Shown here piece after piece: positions 63,636-64,000 of a DNA stretch of 64,000 bases (positions are counted from its first letter, which is position 1; the number at the start of each line of letters is the position of its first letter). The position numbers and the translations under genes were made by a program. This DNA is from Lewinellaceae bacterium (GTDB lineage Bacteria; Bacteroidota; Bacteroidia; Chitinophagales; Saprospiraceae). The DNA is taken from NCBI GenBank assembly GCA_016716135.1, contig JADJWX010000016.1:1-64000 (forward strand). The letters run 5' to 3'. The notes under the pieces were generated by a model that did no database searches, was not told the origin of the DNA, and saw only the letters and a list, made by a program, of their open reading frames with translations.

Positions 63636-64000
63636 TTAGACAAACCGCAGCTTGCCGGTGAGGAAATAGACGTGCAGGCGGGCGATTTCCGGGCTGGGCG
63701 CCACAGAACAGGCCAGGCCATCGGGACGGCACAACAGCCACTGATCCCAGGGGCCGGAGGGGTAGGGATTGCAGCACAGGGCGAAGGGCTGTTCTGCCGT
63801 ACCCAGCCACTCGCAAAGTGCGATTGGCCTAAGTCCTTCCCGTCCAGCCCAGTCGAGCACGCGCAGGGTAATGTAGTCGCCCGGTTCAAAATGCGGGGTT
63901 TCGCGGTACATAATGCGGGGAATTGGAAGTGCAGCAGCCTCGCGGGCGGGCATTTCGTACACGCGGGCTACGTGCATGCCCGCCGGATTGTAATTTGCTT
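63636..64000 (-). CDS. Unknown protein, possibly cut by the window end
   Basis: At least 113 residues from the ATG at 63977 (MHVARVYEMPAREAA); the frame stays open upstream to the window edge as ANYNPAG, so the start may lie outside. FEPGDYITLRVLDWAGREGL and CNPYPSGPWDQWLLCRP suggest a small beta-barrel fold with several Cys. Function unknown. Confidence 0.45.
   Translation of the reverse strand, partial: ANYNPAGMHVARVYEMPAREAAALPIPRIMYRETPHFEPGDYITLRVLDWAGREGLRPIALCEWLGTAEQPFALCCNPYPSGPWDQWLLCRPDGLACSVAPSPEIARLHVYFLTGKLRFV

Noticed and set aside
18997..64000. Conjugative plasmid or ICE
   Set aside because: No relaxase, VirB4, TraG-type coupling protein or pilus set was found in the visible part.

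Overview
The window looks like Bacteroidota DNA, perhaps Saprospiria-like (lineage is a guess). The signs are a type IX secretion sorting domain, a DUF6660-type Cys-rich protein beside a metal-efflux system, an RND pump fused to its outer-membrane channel, and promoters of the form TTG-N19..23-TAnnTTTG without strong Shine-Dalgarno sites. No rRNA, tRNA, CRISPR array, integrase or transposase was found. About fifteen genes, chromosomal and accessory alike, are broken by single-base shifts, often in homopolymers. I read most of these as consensus errors of the assembly and annotate the reconstructed genes.

Chromosomal part (1 to about 18.8 kb): a membrane-bound hydrolase; a Zn/Cd-type P1B ATPase; a secreted peptidylarginine/agmatine-deiminase-like enzyme; a 158-bp palindrome; a CusB-like adaptor and a fused CusA-TolC pump with a small Cys-rich protein; a tandem duplication of a methyltransferase plus an anchored outer-membrane-protein-like gene behind an ECF sigma factor; a small regulator-like gene and a HEPN-like gene.

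Accessory element (about 18.99 kb to beyond the window end, at least 45 kb): almost all genes lie on the minus strand, tightly packed with many 1-8 nt overlaps. The left edge holds a membrane-anchored M15 peptidase and a membrane-anchored GH108 muramidase. Next come two lineage-specific proteins (one with a DUF2958-like domain), a Strawberry-notch helicase and a ddrB-ParB/N6-adenine methyltransferase, resembling a split phage P1 DarB. An HNH gene and small cargo genes follow. From 31.5 to 36.7 kb there is a run of small membrane-anchored proteins with a rhodanese and an L,D-transpeptidase-like protein. From 36.7 to 44.1 kb are long fibre-like proteins, several of which carry Sec signal peptides. 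From 44.1 to 47.4 kb is a cluster of tiny one-helix membrane proteins, annexin-like anchored proteins and a beta-rich protein with its own promoter that is the best capsid candidate. An AT-rich plus-strand cassette (47.8-50.4 kb) interrupts this. From 50.6 to 54.8 kb is a second module around an FtsK/HerA/Zot-like ATPase. A divergent plus-strand operon (55-57.8 kb) is followed by a MazF toxin with a large partner, a secreted staphylococcal-type nuclease, Dcm and Dam methyltransferases and further small genes.

I see no terminase, portal, tail tube, sheath, tape measure, relaxase or VirB4. An FtsK/Zot-type ATPase, at least 15 tiny membrane proteins, Sec-exported fibres and membrane-tethered lysins together suggest a tailless, membrane-containing or membrane-extruded virus-like element of a kind I do not recognise. 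This is inference from gene content; structure prediction of the candidate capsid and the ATPase would be the decisive test.
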